From contig CABJAV010000015.1 in assembly GCA_902363675.1 (NCBI GenBank), forward strand, positions 1-64,000: DNA of 64,000 nucleotides, given 5' to 3'. The notes beneath the pieces are model-generated. The model was given only the letters and a program-made list of their open reading frames with translations. It was not told the DNA's origin and ran no database searches. How positions within the stretch are numbered: the first letter of the stretch is position 1; each line of letters starts with the position of its first letter. This DNA is from Lachnospiraceae bacterium. Lineage in GTDB: Bacteria; Bacillota; Clostridia; Lachnospirales; Lachnospiraceae. Made by a program: the position numbers and the translations under genes. Below, one piece after another: positions 9,461 through 18,211 of the stretch.

Positions 9461-11881
9461 TTATTCGCCTGGTTGATTCAGTAACGTGATCGATTCCTTT
9501 TTCAACAACCGTTTCATCGGTATGTAAGTAATCATGTATCCAATGAGCAAAAGCAGAATTGCAATCAGAATCCAGCTTCCCCAATTAATTGAAAAGCACT
9601 GGAATCCCTTTACTTTTGCAATACTGCAAATCTTTCTATTGATCAATGCTCTTACTCCACAGGATAGAAGCACAGCCAGCACCACAGCACTTCCATTTAT
9701 GATCGTATTTTCCAAAAGATATATATTACTAATATCTCTGTTGCAAATTCCAATTGCAGTGTAGATTCCGATGGTTTTCCGCTCACCTTTTACATTGTTG
9801 GTAAGATAAGTAATCAATGTAACGGATATCAAAGCTAGTAGTACAATATAAATACCAAACCATAATGCCCTGAGATTTTTGGTTACTTCCCCATAACCAT
9901 ATAATTGCTCGCAGACCATATCATCTGCAAATATGCCCGATTTTTCCAAATGACTTATTGTATTCTTAGGATCTGTTCCCATCGATGTCAAAAAGGCATC
10001 ACAGGATGCATAATGAAAATAGTCCAGCATAACATTTTGAAATATCTCATCTGTAACAATTACATTTCCATAATCATCCTCCAGAGTGGTCTCATCATAA
10101 ATTCCCACAATAGAAATATTCTGTCCCATATACTCTGACAAATTTGGAATTTTTGCATATTCTCCTACCACTTTGTTGCCATGCATATTTGGAATTCGAA
10201 TTTCTTCCGGAAGATATCCATCATACTCATCTTTTATTTTTTCAGCCATTTCTGATGAAATCAGAACCTCATTTGAGGCCATTGGCATCCTGCCGGATAA
10301 TAACTTGTAATTTTCCTTCTCCAGGTATTTTACACTACCGAATGTTTCAATCTCATATGCAAAAGAACTTTTGTCGGCTGCCACACTAATATCCGCACCT
10401 TGCAGATTGTAATATTTTTCTTCTTTTATTTTCATATCCGAAGTTAAGATTACATACGCATTGCTTTCCGGCAATTTCGCCAAACTGATTCCGACTACGG
10501 TATATGTATTCTGCCCGATGCTTACCGCATCTCCGATTGCAACGGTATCGGCAAGTGCATGACTAATTACAATCTCACTTTCATTCTCCGGTGCATTTCC
10601 CTCCAATCCGGAAGACAGCAATACCTGCGATGTATCTACATACACTTCCACATCTTCTGTCTCCTCCGTCTCAGGGATTTCAAGGGTCTCCTCTGCATAC
10701 TCTTTTACAATGGCATCTCCCACCTGCTTTTGTAATAACTGATAAAGCGTTTTCCCGCTCTGCATTTCGCCATAAGAATTTCCTGCATATTTAAAGCGGA
10801 CCGCATCGTATTTTCCCGCCTCAACATAATTCACGACCGACTTATCATAATTATTTCCAGCCACAAGATTTACGGAAAAAAGCATCGTATTGATAACGGC
10901 AATCACAAGAATCATTAACGCAAATTTTGTTTTTTTCTTTTTAATATTTGCTATTACTTTTTGACCTATGTTCTTTATTCCAAGCGATTTTCCAGTTGCA
11001 CCTTCACCACTCCAATGAACCTTTTCCCTTTCCTTGTCCTCCATCGGAATCTTTCTGACCGATAAGTCAACCGAAACTTCCTCTCTTCCCTGAAGAAAAC
11101 ACTCCAACTCCTTTTTTATATTAATGTCTTTGAATCTTCCATGTATCTTCTGATTCTCATGCGAAATGGAAATCTCATATGGCTGTTCATATAGCTTTTT
11201 TAAGTCACGGTTGTCAATATCCCCCACAACGTTTCCATCCGACAACGTGATAATGCGATCTCCATACTTTTCGGCAGCAACTGCATCATGCGAAATTAAA
11301 ATAACAAGACAATTTTTTGAAATTTTGTTAAACAAGTTCAAAATATTCTCTGTATTCTTTTGGTCAAGATTTCCCGTAGCCTCATCTGCCAGCAATACCT
11401 TCGGCTTTTTAATAATAGCTCTGGCGATAGCAATTCTCTGTCTCTGTCCTGCGCTTAAATCACACACCTTGCGATCTTCATATCCCTGCAAGCCCACATA
11501 AACAAGAATATCCTCTATTCTTTTAGCATATTCCGCTTCTGGTATTTTCTGAATTTTGAGCGGTATCAACAGATTATCTCTTACTGAAATATCCTCAATC
11601 AAATTGTAATTCTGAAAGACAATTCCAATCTGGGTATTTCTGTACCAGCTCCATTTATTTTCATCGGCTATCTGCATTTCCTGAGCATCATAATAAACTT
11701 TTCCACTCGTAGAATGATCCAGACCCGAAATAATATTCATTAACGTAGTTTTACCACTACCACTAATTCCATTAATGAATACAAAACCTTTCTTATCAAA
11801 CCCCAAAGTCACATCGCTTAATGCTACTTTTTTCTCTTTGTCACTTTGATATACTTTGCATATATGTTCGACTTTAATCAT
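9461..11881 (-). CDS. ABC exporter, ATPase fused to FtsX/MacB-type permease
   Basis: An 806-residue fusion. Residues 1-230 form an ABC ATPase: Walker A NGISGSGKTTLMN, Q-loop FQNYN, signature LSAGQRQR and Walker B VLLADEATGNLD. The first transmembrane helix follows near 310 (FALMILVIAVINTMLFSV), then a large extracytoplasmic domain of about 300 residues and three C-terminal helices (FtsX fold). Such exporters move peptides or lipoproteins or sense antimicrobial peptides. I start at ATG 11881, which has GAGGG five bases upstream. The open frame before it is a remnant of another gene. It is the last gene of the riboswitch-controlled operon. Confidence 0.88.
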   Translation of the reverse strand: MIKVEHICKVYQSDKEKKVALSDVTLGFDKKGFVFINGISGSGKTTLMNIISGLDHSTSGKVYYDAQEMQIADENKWSWYRNTQIGIVFQNYNLIEDISVRDNLLIPLKIQKIPEAEYAKRIEDILVYVGLQGYEDRKVCDLSAGQRQRIAIARAIIKKPKVLLADEATGNLDQKNTENILNLFNKISKNCLVILISHDAVAAEKYGDRIITLSDGNVVGDIDNRDLKKLYEQPYEISISHENQKIHGRFKDINIKKELECFLQGREEVSVDLSVRKIPMEDKEREKVHWSGEGATGKSLGIKNIGQKVIANIKKKKTKFALMILVIAVINTMLFSVNLVAGNNYDKSVVNYVEAGKYDAVRFKYAGNSYGEMQSGKTLYQLLQKQVGDAIVKEYAEETLEIPETEETEDVEVYVDTSQVLLSSGLEGNAPENESEIVISHALADTVAIGDAVSIGQNTYTVVGISLAKLPESNAYVILTSDMKIKEEKYYNLQGADISVAADKSSFAYEIETFGSVKYLEKENYKLLSGRMPMASNEVLISSEMAEKIKDEYDGYLPEEIRIPNMHGNKVVGEYAKIPNLSEYMGQNISIVGIYDETTLEDDYGNVIVTDEIFQNVMLDYFHYASCDAFLTSMGTDPKNTISHLEKSGIFADDMVCEQLYGYGEVTKNLRALWFGIYIVLLALISVTLITYLTNNVKGERKTIGIYTAIGICNRDISNIYLLENTIINGSAVVLAVLLSCGVRALINRKICSIAKVKGFQCFSINWGSWILIAILLLLIGYMITYIPMKRLLKKESITLLNQPGE

Positions 11882-11889
11882 TTTTTCCC

Positions 11890-12018
11890 TCGTTGGACTT
11901 AATACATTCGACAACACATTAATGCTCATATCTTCCTCATCAACATTAATATCCTCTTTATACTTTTGAAACATTTTCAATTTATCTGTTCCAATATAAA
12001 AGAAATTAAAGTTCTTTT
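11890..12018 (-). pseudogene. Remnant of a second copy of the 12.0-12.6 kb gene
   Basis: The minus-strand frame running into the ABC gene reads NFNFFYIGTDKLKMFQKYKE, closely matching NFNYFYIGKEKLTLFKKYNK in the 193-residue protein just upstream. Only its C-terminal part is left, fused in frame to the ABC coding sequence. This indicates a tandem paralogue that was deleted, leaving about 40 codons. Confidence 0.6.
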
Positions 12019-12024
12019 TCTTCT

Positions 12025-12606
12025 CTAAGACTTTTCATTTGATTCAATACACTTTTTTATTTCATCCAAAATATCCTGATATAGTAAATTTGGATTTTTA
12101 TCCAAATAGTTATTTGTATATTGTGTCCAAAAGCCATAGTAGTCTAACCGATCACCATACATAACCACCCGGCCTATACTCAGATCCCCATCCTCAAAGT
12201 CCAGATCTTTGTTATATTTTTTAAATAATGTCAGTTTTTCCTTCCCAATATAAAAGTAATTGAAATTCTTGTACTTATCTGTTAATTCCATAAGATCTTT
12301 TACATCTTCATCTGTAAGTTTTATTTTTCCGCTTAAGTCATTTATAACAAGATATACATAATCTGCATCTAATTCCTCATTCCCCAGGTTTAAATCGTTT
12401 AATTTTTTATATTTAAATTCTTCTGGGAAATTAATGTTATCTCCATACAAATACATTTTAAAATCTACTTCATTATTCAGATACGAAATTTCTTCGCTAT
12501 AATCATTTTCGTTTTCCGGTGTATAAGATTGAATTATCCGTGAAACGGAAAATCCTATTAAAACAATAGCCATTACTGCTATTATTATCCCTACTATTTT
12601 TTTCAT
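12025..12606 (-). CDS. Membrane-anchored protein of unknown function
   Basis: A 193-residue protein with one N-terminal membrane anchor (residues 4-25, IVGIIIAVMAIVLIGFSVSR) and an acidic, Asn/Tyr/Asp-rich outside domain. No catalytic motif is visible. It lies between a secreted protein gene and an ABC exporter gene on the same strand, so it may bind the exported substrate or protect the cell from it. A paralogue remnant lies directly downstream. Confidence 0.65.
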   Translation of the reverse strand: MKKIVGIIIAVMAIVLIGFSVSRIIQSYTPENENDYSEEISYLNNEVDFKMYLYGDNINFPEEFKYKKLNDLNLGNEELDADYVYLVINDLSGKIKLTDEDVKDLMELTDKYKNFNYFYIGKEKLTLFKKYNKDLDFEDGDLSIGRVVMYGDRLDYYGFWTQYTNNYLDKNPNLLYQDILDEIKKCIESNEKS

Positions 12607-12626
12607 TCTTGACCCCTTTCTACATT

Positions 12627-13389
12627 TTACTTTTCAAACTTAAATGTGTATTTACGCTTTGCCTTATTTTTCATTACATAGTCCATATATACATAGCTAG
12701 GACTGCGTTTTTTGTTTTCTGCTGCTCCGAACCTCGCCTCATAATTTACAACAAAAGTAATATCTTCTTTTTTACTTGTTATTTCTGCCATTCCCATTTG
12801 TACAGACTCGTTTGCTAAATATTTATTACTTCCAAATATATTAGGAATATGTGGTTTATAATCATATACAACTTGATATAACTTTTGAGGTGTATTACAC
12901 CTTTGATGTAATGTCTAATTCCTTTGTTTTCACCTCATATGATGCTGAAACTGAAGGTCCATCTTTCCCTACCCCTATTCCGATATTAATACTATCAGTA
13001 TTAGGATCATTTTGAGGCTTATAATCATTTAAAGAAGGTAATGTAGTTTTAAGGGACATGTACTCACTCATTCCATAACCTTTTTGGTTTAAATAATTTA
13101 ACTTGACCTTTTTGGAATTTGGTGTCATAACCTCTTTAAACATAATCAAATAATCATTAGAATTTTTTGCTCTTGCAATTCCTGTTAAATAAGATAAAGT
13201 ACCTAATTTTCCTCCTTCTTTAGAACATACCTCTATTTTTTCATATTTTGACCACTTTACATCAAATTCTTTTGTGTCATAAGTAAATCCATTCTTTGTT
13301 TTTGCTTCTATGGTTACAGGCTCTTTAAGTACTCCCATAAAAATGAACAAAATCATAGCAAAACAAAATGCAATTTTTTTCTTTTTCAT
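12627..13389 (-). pseudogene. Secreted protein gene with a frameshift
   Basis: The first frame (13389 to 12895) encodes a signal peptide (KKKKIAFCFAMILFIFMGVL) and about 140 exported residues, ending TKELDITSKV. Near 12905-12920 a second frame takes over without a start codon and continues for about 95 codons (PQKLYQVVYDYKPHIPN ... YTFKFEK) to a stop at 12627. The two parts read as one protein of about 255 residues broken by a one- or two-base indel. Function is unknown. It is the first gene after the c-di-GMP riboswitch and the LytTR-type promoter. The break could also be a sequencing error. Confidence 0.65.
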
Positions 13390-13425
13390 AACTACCCATT
13401 CTCCTTAATTTTTTATCCTATAGCA

Positions 13426-13459
13426 AAAAAAGACTGCAAAAGTTTTCCTTTTGCAGCCG
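13426..13459 (-). terminator. Riboswitch expression-platform terminator
   Basis: CTGCAAAAG pairs with CTTTTGCAG around a short loop and is followed on the minus strand by TCTTTTTTT. Its 5' arm overlaps the last bases of the c-di-GMP aptamer, so ligand binding could compete with the terminator. Confidence 0.85.
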
Positions 13460-13535
13460 ATCTGTCATACGCATCTCTTTGGTTTAGACTCTAGCTTTGC
13501 GTCCTCACATTTCTGTAAGTTTGCCAATAATATCT
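13453..13535 (-). promoter_or_regulatory. Cyclic di-GMP-I (GEMM-I) riboswitch aptamer
   Basis: The minus strand reads TTGGCAAACTTACAGAAATG, then GAGGACGCAAAGC, then GTCTAAACC, then ATGCGTATGACAG and CGGCTGC. These are the ordered conserved blocks of the c-di-GMP-I aptamer: the GCAAAC entry, a P2 helix with GAAA tetraloop, GGACGCAAAGC, the tetraloop receptor and the closing G-rich strand. It lies between the promoter and the secreted-protein gene, with a terminator directly after it. Confidence 0.85.
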
Positions 13536-13556
13536 TAATTTTTGCCCTGTTCATCT

Positions 13557-13624
13557 ATTTTAATAAATTGTTTTTTTATTTACAATGAAAACTTCACCAA
13601 CGACATAATTTTTACACCAACGAC
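13557..13624 (-). promoter_or_regulatory. LytTR-type operator and promoter
   Basis: Two direct copies of GTCGTTGGTG (minus strand; 13624-13615 and 13604-13595) lie exactly 20 bases apart. They precede a -35 TTGTAA (13585-13580), a 17-base spacer and a -10 TAAAAT (13562-13557). Paired direct repeats with a GTT core two helical turns apart are the usual target of LytTR regulators. The same arrangement occurs at 35876-35943. Confidence 0.7.
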
Positions 13625-13659
13625 AATCTCCTTTATTTATTTCTTTCATACTTTAGACC

Positions 13660-14382
13660 TTACTTCCATTGCATATACTCTTCATACTTTCTGGTTACTG
13701 CATTCCGGTATACTCTTCCTATCGGAATACGCTCCTGGATTCCCTCCATATGCAAATCGCTATCTATAAACATGACTTTTGAAAAGTTCACCACATACGA
13801 TTTATGTACACGCACAAACAAATACGGTTGCAGTTTTTGCTCTAATTCTCCCAGCCTTCTGGATATCAGCATCTTCTGCTTACCATTTTTGGTATTTACA
13901 TGAACTCTTGTATAACTTCCTGCCCCTTCAAAGTACAAGATTTCTTTCACCCTTACATCCTGTTTTCCTATATCACTTTGTAATTGCAGCTTTAGATTCC
14001 CCTGTTTTGCAACCCATACCTCTGTAATCATTTTCTCAATGTCCGATTTCTTCACCGGTTTCTGTAAAAATCCAATTGTTTTATGTGAAAATGCCTGTAA
14101 CACGAACGTAAGACTTGTTGCATAAAAAATGATTTTCCAGATGCGATCATTTTTCTTTACATAATCCATCAACTCATCTCCGTTTGCCCCATTCATTTCA
14201 ATATCCAGAAACAAAACATCTATCCTCGGATTATCCCTGTTTTCACAATAATGTATAACTGCATCTCCATCCGAAAAATTATGATACATAATCTCTATCT
14301 CATGATTTCTGCAAATAGATGTGCAAATTGTTTGTATTCTCCCTGCATCATTATCTTTATCGCATATTCCTATAATAAACAT
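13660..14382 (-). CDS. LytTR-family response regulator
   Basis: A 240-residue two-domain regulator. The receiver domain carries ICDKDNDAG at the N-terminus, the phospho-acceptor Asp in VLFLDIEMNG (near residue 58), Thr/Ser in FYATSLT and Lys in FLQKPVKK. The C-terminal LytTR DNA-binding domain (residues 135-235) contains ILYFEGAGSYTRVHV and FVRVHKSYVVNF. No kinase gene adjoins it. The paired operator directly downstream at 13.6 kb is the natural first target. Confidence 0.92.
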   Translation of the reverse strand: MFIIGICDKDNDAGRIQTICTSICRNHEIEIMYHNFSDGDAVIHYCENRDNPRIDVLFLDIEMNGANGDELMDYVKKNDRIWKIIFYATSLTFVLQAFSHKTIGFLQKPVKKSDIEKMITEVWVAKQGNLKLQLQSDIGKQDVRVKEILYFEGAGSYTRVHVNTKNGKQKMLISRRLGELEQKLQPYLFVRVHKSYVVNFSKVMFIDSDLHMEGIQERIPIGRVYRNAVTRKYEEYMQWK

Positions 14383-14629
14383 GTTTATCTGCCAGTTTCT
14401 CCTTTGCTTATGTTATGTATAGTATTATGCCTCTCGTTACTTCTTCCCCTGTATATAACATATTAGTCAATTATAAAGTTTTACTGTTTTGATGTAAATG
14501 GTTATTTCGTCCCATATGCCCATGACAAAATTTTTCCATAACCGCTAAAATTAGGACTTTCGTACAATTGACTTGCCTACCCAAATTCTCTATCATTTAT
14601 TATTGAGTTTATAATGTATATTATATAAA

Positions 14630-15550
14630 TTGGAGAAAACAAATGAATATGGAAAATTTCAAAAGATATCTGGTAAATGTACAAAAATCATTTACCGGTG
14701 TATTTGTAACTATTTTTATATACTATGTGCTCTCTGCATTGGTTTCGGTGTTATAAAATGTCTTCCTGCCTATTCCGATTATGATGGTAACAAAGAAGGC
14801 TTTGCCAAGACCAAAATCTTATGCGTAGATGAGCCATTTGCCAAATGGGTAGGTGACAAGTACAAGAATACGCAGTTTCAGCTCGCCGTCGGCGAAGATA
14901 GCAACATGTATGTTGTCGGTTTGAATCCTAAGAATGATTTTCCTGTATTATCCAGCGATTTTATATCAGAAGAACTTGCTTCTTACAAACCAGTGGAGAT
15001 CAAAGGAAAAAGCGAGACCTTACCGGCTGAAGCCAAAACCTATTTACTGGAAACCTATGGTTTAACAAGCACAGATGTGGATACCCTTTTGGGGTCCTGC
15101 TATTTGGATACCACCTATGATACTTTGTCGGCCGGATATCCATTTTTTGGAGTCGGCATCATTGTTGGTATCATTGCGCTCATGTTCCAGAGTGCTGTCA
15201 ATCATCGCCAAAAGGCTGATATGCTCGAATCCAACGGACAGCTTCAGGCTATATACGAAGATTTTCAAACTGGTCCACAAACTTTATCCAAGTCCATGCG
15301 ATTATTGATCTTACCGCATTATGCAATGGATTTTCTGGCAGAAAAGGAAGGTTTTCATGTGGTTCCATTGGATAATGTCATAAATGTCTATGAAACAAGT
15401 ATGGTAAACGGACATCCGATAGATGGTTCCGGAATTGCTCTTGACACAGCAGATGGTCAGCAACATGTCATCGGCATTTCCAAAAAACATCCAAAAGATT
15501 TTGACAATATCATGAGCGTATTAAAAAATATAGCCGGAGGTACTCAATAA
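14630..15550 (+). CDS. Two-helix membrane protein, probable N-terminal frameshift
   Basis: The long frame encodes about 306 residues: a hydrophobic segment at about 24-45, an outside domain, a second helix near 172-190 (FFGVGIIVGIIALMF) and a cytosolic tail. Its TTG start has no ribosome binding site. GGAG lies seven bases before an ATG at 14643 in another frame. That frame begins MNMENFKRYLVNVQKSFTGV and runs through a helix before stopping near 14755. The true gene probably starts at 14643 and shifts frame around 14720-14740. Function is unknown. It overlaps the next gene by one base. Confidence 0.6.
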   Translation: MEKTNEYGKFQKISGKCTKIIYRCICNYFYILCALCIGFGVIKCLPAYSDYDGNKEGFAKTKILCVDEPFAKWVGDKYKNTQFQLAVGEDSNMYVVGLNPKNDFPVLSSDFISEELASYKPVEIKGKSETLPAEAKTYLLETYGLTSTDVDTLLGSCYLDTTYDTLSAGYPFFGVGIIVGIIALMFQSAVNHRQKADMLESNGQLQAIYEDFQTGPQTLSKSMRLLILPHYAMDFLAEKEGFHVVPLDNVINVYETSMVNGHPIDGSGIALDTADGQQHVIGISKKHPKDFDNIMSVLKNIAGGTQ

Positions 15551-15792
15551 TGTTTATTATATATGGTACGAGAACAGATTTAAAAACAGACGCAGAACTT
15601 CAGCCTATACAATGTGAGAATTGTGGGCATTTCGCTCCACAGATGCTTTTCCGAAAGATTTGGAGATTTACATTATTTCATATTCCAACATTTGGTTTCT
15701 GTCAGAAGCGAGGAACTATGTGCAAAAACTGTGGCAAGATTCATCCTCTTAAAAAAAGACAGTACAAAGAAATTCGCCGCAACATTGCCTAA
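15550..15792 (+). CDS. Zinc-ribbon protein
   Basis: An 80-residue protein with two CxxC pairs (CENCGH near residue 22 and CKNCGK near residue 58), so it should bind one Zn2+ as a ribbon. The tail is basic. It is translationally coupled to the membrane protein upstream (TAATG overlap) and closed by a terminator. No enzymatic domain is present; partner binding is the likely role. Confidence 0.7.
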   Translation: MFIIYGTRTDLKTDAELQPIQCENCGHFAPQMLFRKIWRFTLFHIPTFGFCQKRGTMCKNCGKIHPLKKRQYKEIRRNIA

Positions 15793-15798
15793 GAACAC

Positions 15799-15838
15799 AG
15801 CCCGCATAATCGCGGGCTGATTTTTTTATTTTTTTTGT
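15799..15838 (+). terminator. Rho-independent terminator
   Basis: AGCCCGC pairs with GCGGGCT across a six-base loop, followed by a long T tract (15821-15838). Confidence 0.9.
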
Positions 15839-15906
15839 AACGAAATCACATTTTTATGCATTAATCCATGTAACCAATCAAAATCCCACCAGAAAGGAGC
15901 CCGATC

Positions 15907-16218
15907 ATGCAGGACATGGACGCCGTTTACCGCCAGCATTTTCAGATGGTTTACCAATATCTGATGTCATTGGTCCACAATCCGGACATTGCAGAAGAAC
16001 TGGCCCAGGAAACGTTCTGTCAGGCAGTCAACAGTATAAATCGCTACGATGGAAGCTGTAAAATCACTACCTGGCTCTGTGCGATTGCCAAAAATCAATA
16101 TTTGTCCTACCTGCGAAAGCACCCACTGCACGAGGATCTGACGGATGCCGAGGCACATATTACCCCTTCTCCATCCGCAGAGCAGGAAGTACTTTCTTCC
16201 ATGGGAAAAATGAGTTAA
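15907..16218 (+). pseudogene. ECF sigma factor, region 4 missing
   Basis: A 103-residue frame with region 2 of an extracytoplasmic-function sigma factor: YRQHFQMVYQYLMSLVHNPD, then AEELAQETFCQAVNSINRYD and WLCAIAKNQYLSYLRKH. It then stops. Region 4, which contacts the -35 element and normally adds about 65 residues, is absent, and the anti-sigma frame begins at once. It lies in a two-gene operon with AAAGGAG before the start. It is unlikely to work as a sigma factor in this form. Confidence 0.75.
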
Positions 16219-16241
16219 CCTGCGAAGTTGTACAGGATCTG

Positions 16242-17822
16242 TTGCCAAGTTATGTTGACCATCTCACAAGCGATATAACAAACACCGCAATTGTATCTCA
16301 TGTAAAAAACTGCGAAGATTGCCGGCGAATTCTTGCTGCCATGCAGGCACCGGAATCACTTCCTGAAAAAGATCCGGTGGACGCATCCACCATAGATTTT
16401 TTGAAGAAAAACCGCAAAAAAAACCGGAACCGGATTCTGGCCTCGGTCTTAATGGTTGCTCTCTTGCTTTCCGGATTCTGGGGATGGAAAGTATACATTT
16501 CCCCACGTTCCATGACGGATACATCCACGATGAATTATTCTGTGACCGTGACAGATTCCAAAAAAATCCAGATTAAGGGATCTCTTACCGATCACTCACT
16601 TGGCGTATCTGGCATAAACTACACGGTCGATGCTGACAATCCCGGAATTGTCACAATCAATGTCCGGGCCAACCGTCTGTCTGCATCCAAAAACAACACT
16701 TTTTCCGATGAGACCACCCAAAAGCATAAGATTGAAAAAGTGTATGTCAACAACTGGATTGCATGGGAAAACGGTACTGCCATCCAGCCAAAGGCCGCAC
16801 AGATTTATAACACCATTCACCCTTATATCGGAAGCATGTCTGACAACGGAAAAACCCTCACGGCGCTCGGAATCAATGATGTACTTCCGATTGCAACACA
16901 CGAATTACAGACAACCGATGAGCCATATGGCTGGACAATGAATCTCGATGGATCTTTTAAGAAATCCCAACAGACAGAACTGGAAAGAACCATGAAAAAC
17001 TATGCCATGGTTATTCTTGTCTGCACCGAAAATCTTGGCAGTGTGACATTTTCCTATTCGCTGGACGGTCAAAAAACAGATTTTACTTACACAAAAGAAC
17101 AAGGCGAAGAGGACTTCCGTGGCACTTGTGCATACTTCCGCAATTCTGCCACCGAATTTCAGGCACTTCTTGCCAAAGCCGGTATTTTAAATACTGTCTA
17201 TTCCTCCCTTTCCGAAGGAGGATACCGCCTGACCGAAGCAATTACGAAAGTCGCAGATGCTGAAATTACCGGAAGTGTCCGGAATGAAAAAGACACTTTT
17301 ATCCAACAGTACAAAACATACCAGCCAATCAACAGCTGGTCTCCGGGTTCTGTTTATAAAAGTTTCTCTTCAGAAGACGAGGCACTTGCTTATATCGGAT
17401 ACGATAAATTAAAGCCTATAAAATTGCCGCAGACACCTGAACACGTCGAAGTCACTGCACTTGGTGATCGATCCGGCAATATTTGCTATATCTCTTTCCT
17501 TGAGAGTTATTCCTGCGAAAATGCCGATCTTTCTGTTTCTGCCTCTGCCGATATTTATACGGAACATAGCACAATTTCGGATTACGTTGATATTGATTAT
17601 CCGTCCAATATGGATGATTCCAGCATTTACACTACAGAAGATTACACCAGCGCATCCGGCGAAACGTGGAAAATTATCACAACAACCAACGCATCCGATG
17701 ACTCTTATGATTCCATAGATGCTTATCAGGTCAAAGACACCATTAGTTATCGCATTGGTGTCAGCTATCCAGGAGACCAGAAAAATAAGGCCAGAGCTAC
17801 GCTTTTGGAACTTCTTAAATAA
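16242..17822 (+). CDS. Anti-sigma factor, zinc-finger plus DUF4179-type domain
   Basis: A membrane protein of about 526 residues. The N-terminus is a zf-HC2 zinc finger: CEVVQDLLPSYVDHL ... HVKNCEDC, where the first Cys lies upstream of the first usable start in this frame. A transmembrane helix follows near residues 65-82 (ILASVLMVALLLSGFWGW), and then about 430 outside residues. The frame is open into the sigma gene (from about 16165) with no proper start. This suggests a deletion removed sigma region 4 and the anti-sigma start codon. A TTG at 16242 is the best remaining start. Confidence 0.7.
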   Translation: MPSYVDHLTSDITNTAIVSHVKNCEDCRRILAAMQAPESLPEKDPVDASTIDFLKKNRKKNRNRILASVLMVALLLSGFWGWKVYISPRSMTDTSTMNYSVTVTDSKKIQIKGSLTDHSLGVSGINYTVDADNPGIVTINVRANRLSASKNNTFSDETTQKHKIEKVYVNNWIAWENGTAIQPKAAQIYNTIHPYIGSMSDNGKTLTALGINDVLPIATHELQTTDEPYGWTMNLDGSFKKSQQTELERTMKNYAMVILVCTENLGSVTFSYSLDGQKTDFTYTKEQGEEDFRGTCAYFRNSATEFQALLAKAGILNTVYSSLSEGGYRLTEAITKVADAEITGSVRNEKDTFIQQYKTYQPINSWSPGSVYKSFSSEDEALAYIGYDKLKPIKLPQTPEHVEVTALGDRSGNICYISFLESYSCENADLSVSASADIYTEHSTISDYVDIDYPSNMDDSSIYTTEDYTSASGETWKIITTTNASDDSYDSIDAYQVKDTISYRIGVSYPGDQKNKARATLLELLK

Positions 17823-17853
17823 AGAGTAATGGGGAAGCTTATACCCAAAAAAG

Positions 17854-17890
17854 AAGCACTTCACGGTTATCCGCCGCGAAGTGCTTTATG
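17854..17890 (+). terminator. Terminator of the anti-sigma operon
   Basis: AAGCACTTC (17854-17862) pairs with GAAGTGCTT (17878-17886). The stem is preserved in the right-hand repeat copy. Confidence 0.65.
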
Positions 17891-17975
17891 TATGTCGATG
17901 GACACGATTCATTATACTGGATGACAAACTTTTGTGTACTGCTGTCGAATTTTGTTGCGTATAGTTCCATGATTT

Positions 17976-18211
17976 GGACATATACATAGAAATTTATTAT
18001 TATGTCCTCACTATTTTCACTTTTTGGACATATACAATTTTTATCTTAATAAATGTCCTTGTTTTTTTCTTATATTGGACATATGTATCAAATTTCCATA
18101 ATTTTGTTCCAATAAATATCTATTTACAGGACATTTTCAATCAATTATTCTGCATATGTCCTATCTTTCTGTTTTTTGTGGACATTACACTTCTGTTTTT
18201 CACATATGTCC
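17976..18211. repeat. Regular array of GGACAT / ATGTCC half-sites (left copy)
   Basis: GGACAT occurs at 17976, 18026, 18077, 18129 and 18180. ATGTCC occurs at 18002, 18053, 18156 and 18206, with a degenerate TGTTCC at 18105. Same-orientation sites are therefore 50-52 bases apart, and opposite ones alternate every 24-27 bases, with AT-rich spacers of about 20 bases. In RNA this would fold as successive hairpins; in DNA it would present evenly phased inverted half-sites. No known family is recognised. The open frame across it (17974-18252) has no ribosome binding site and looks incidental. Confidence 0.75.

Noticed and set aside
17976..18211. CRISPR array
   Set aside because: Repeats are only six bases and alternate in orientation, spacers match between the two copies, and no cas genes are near.
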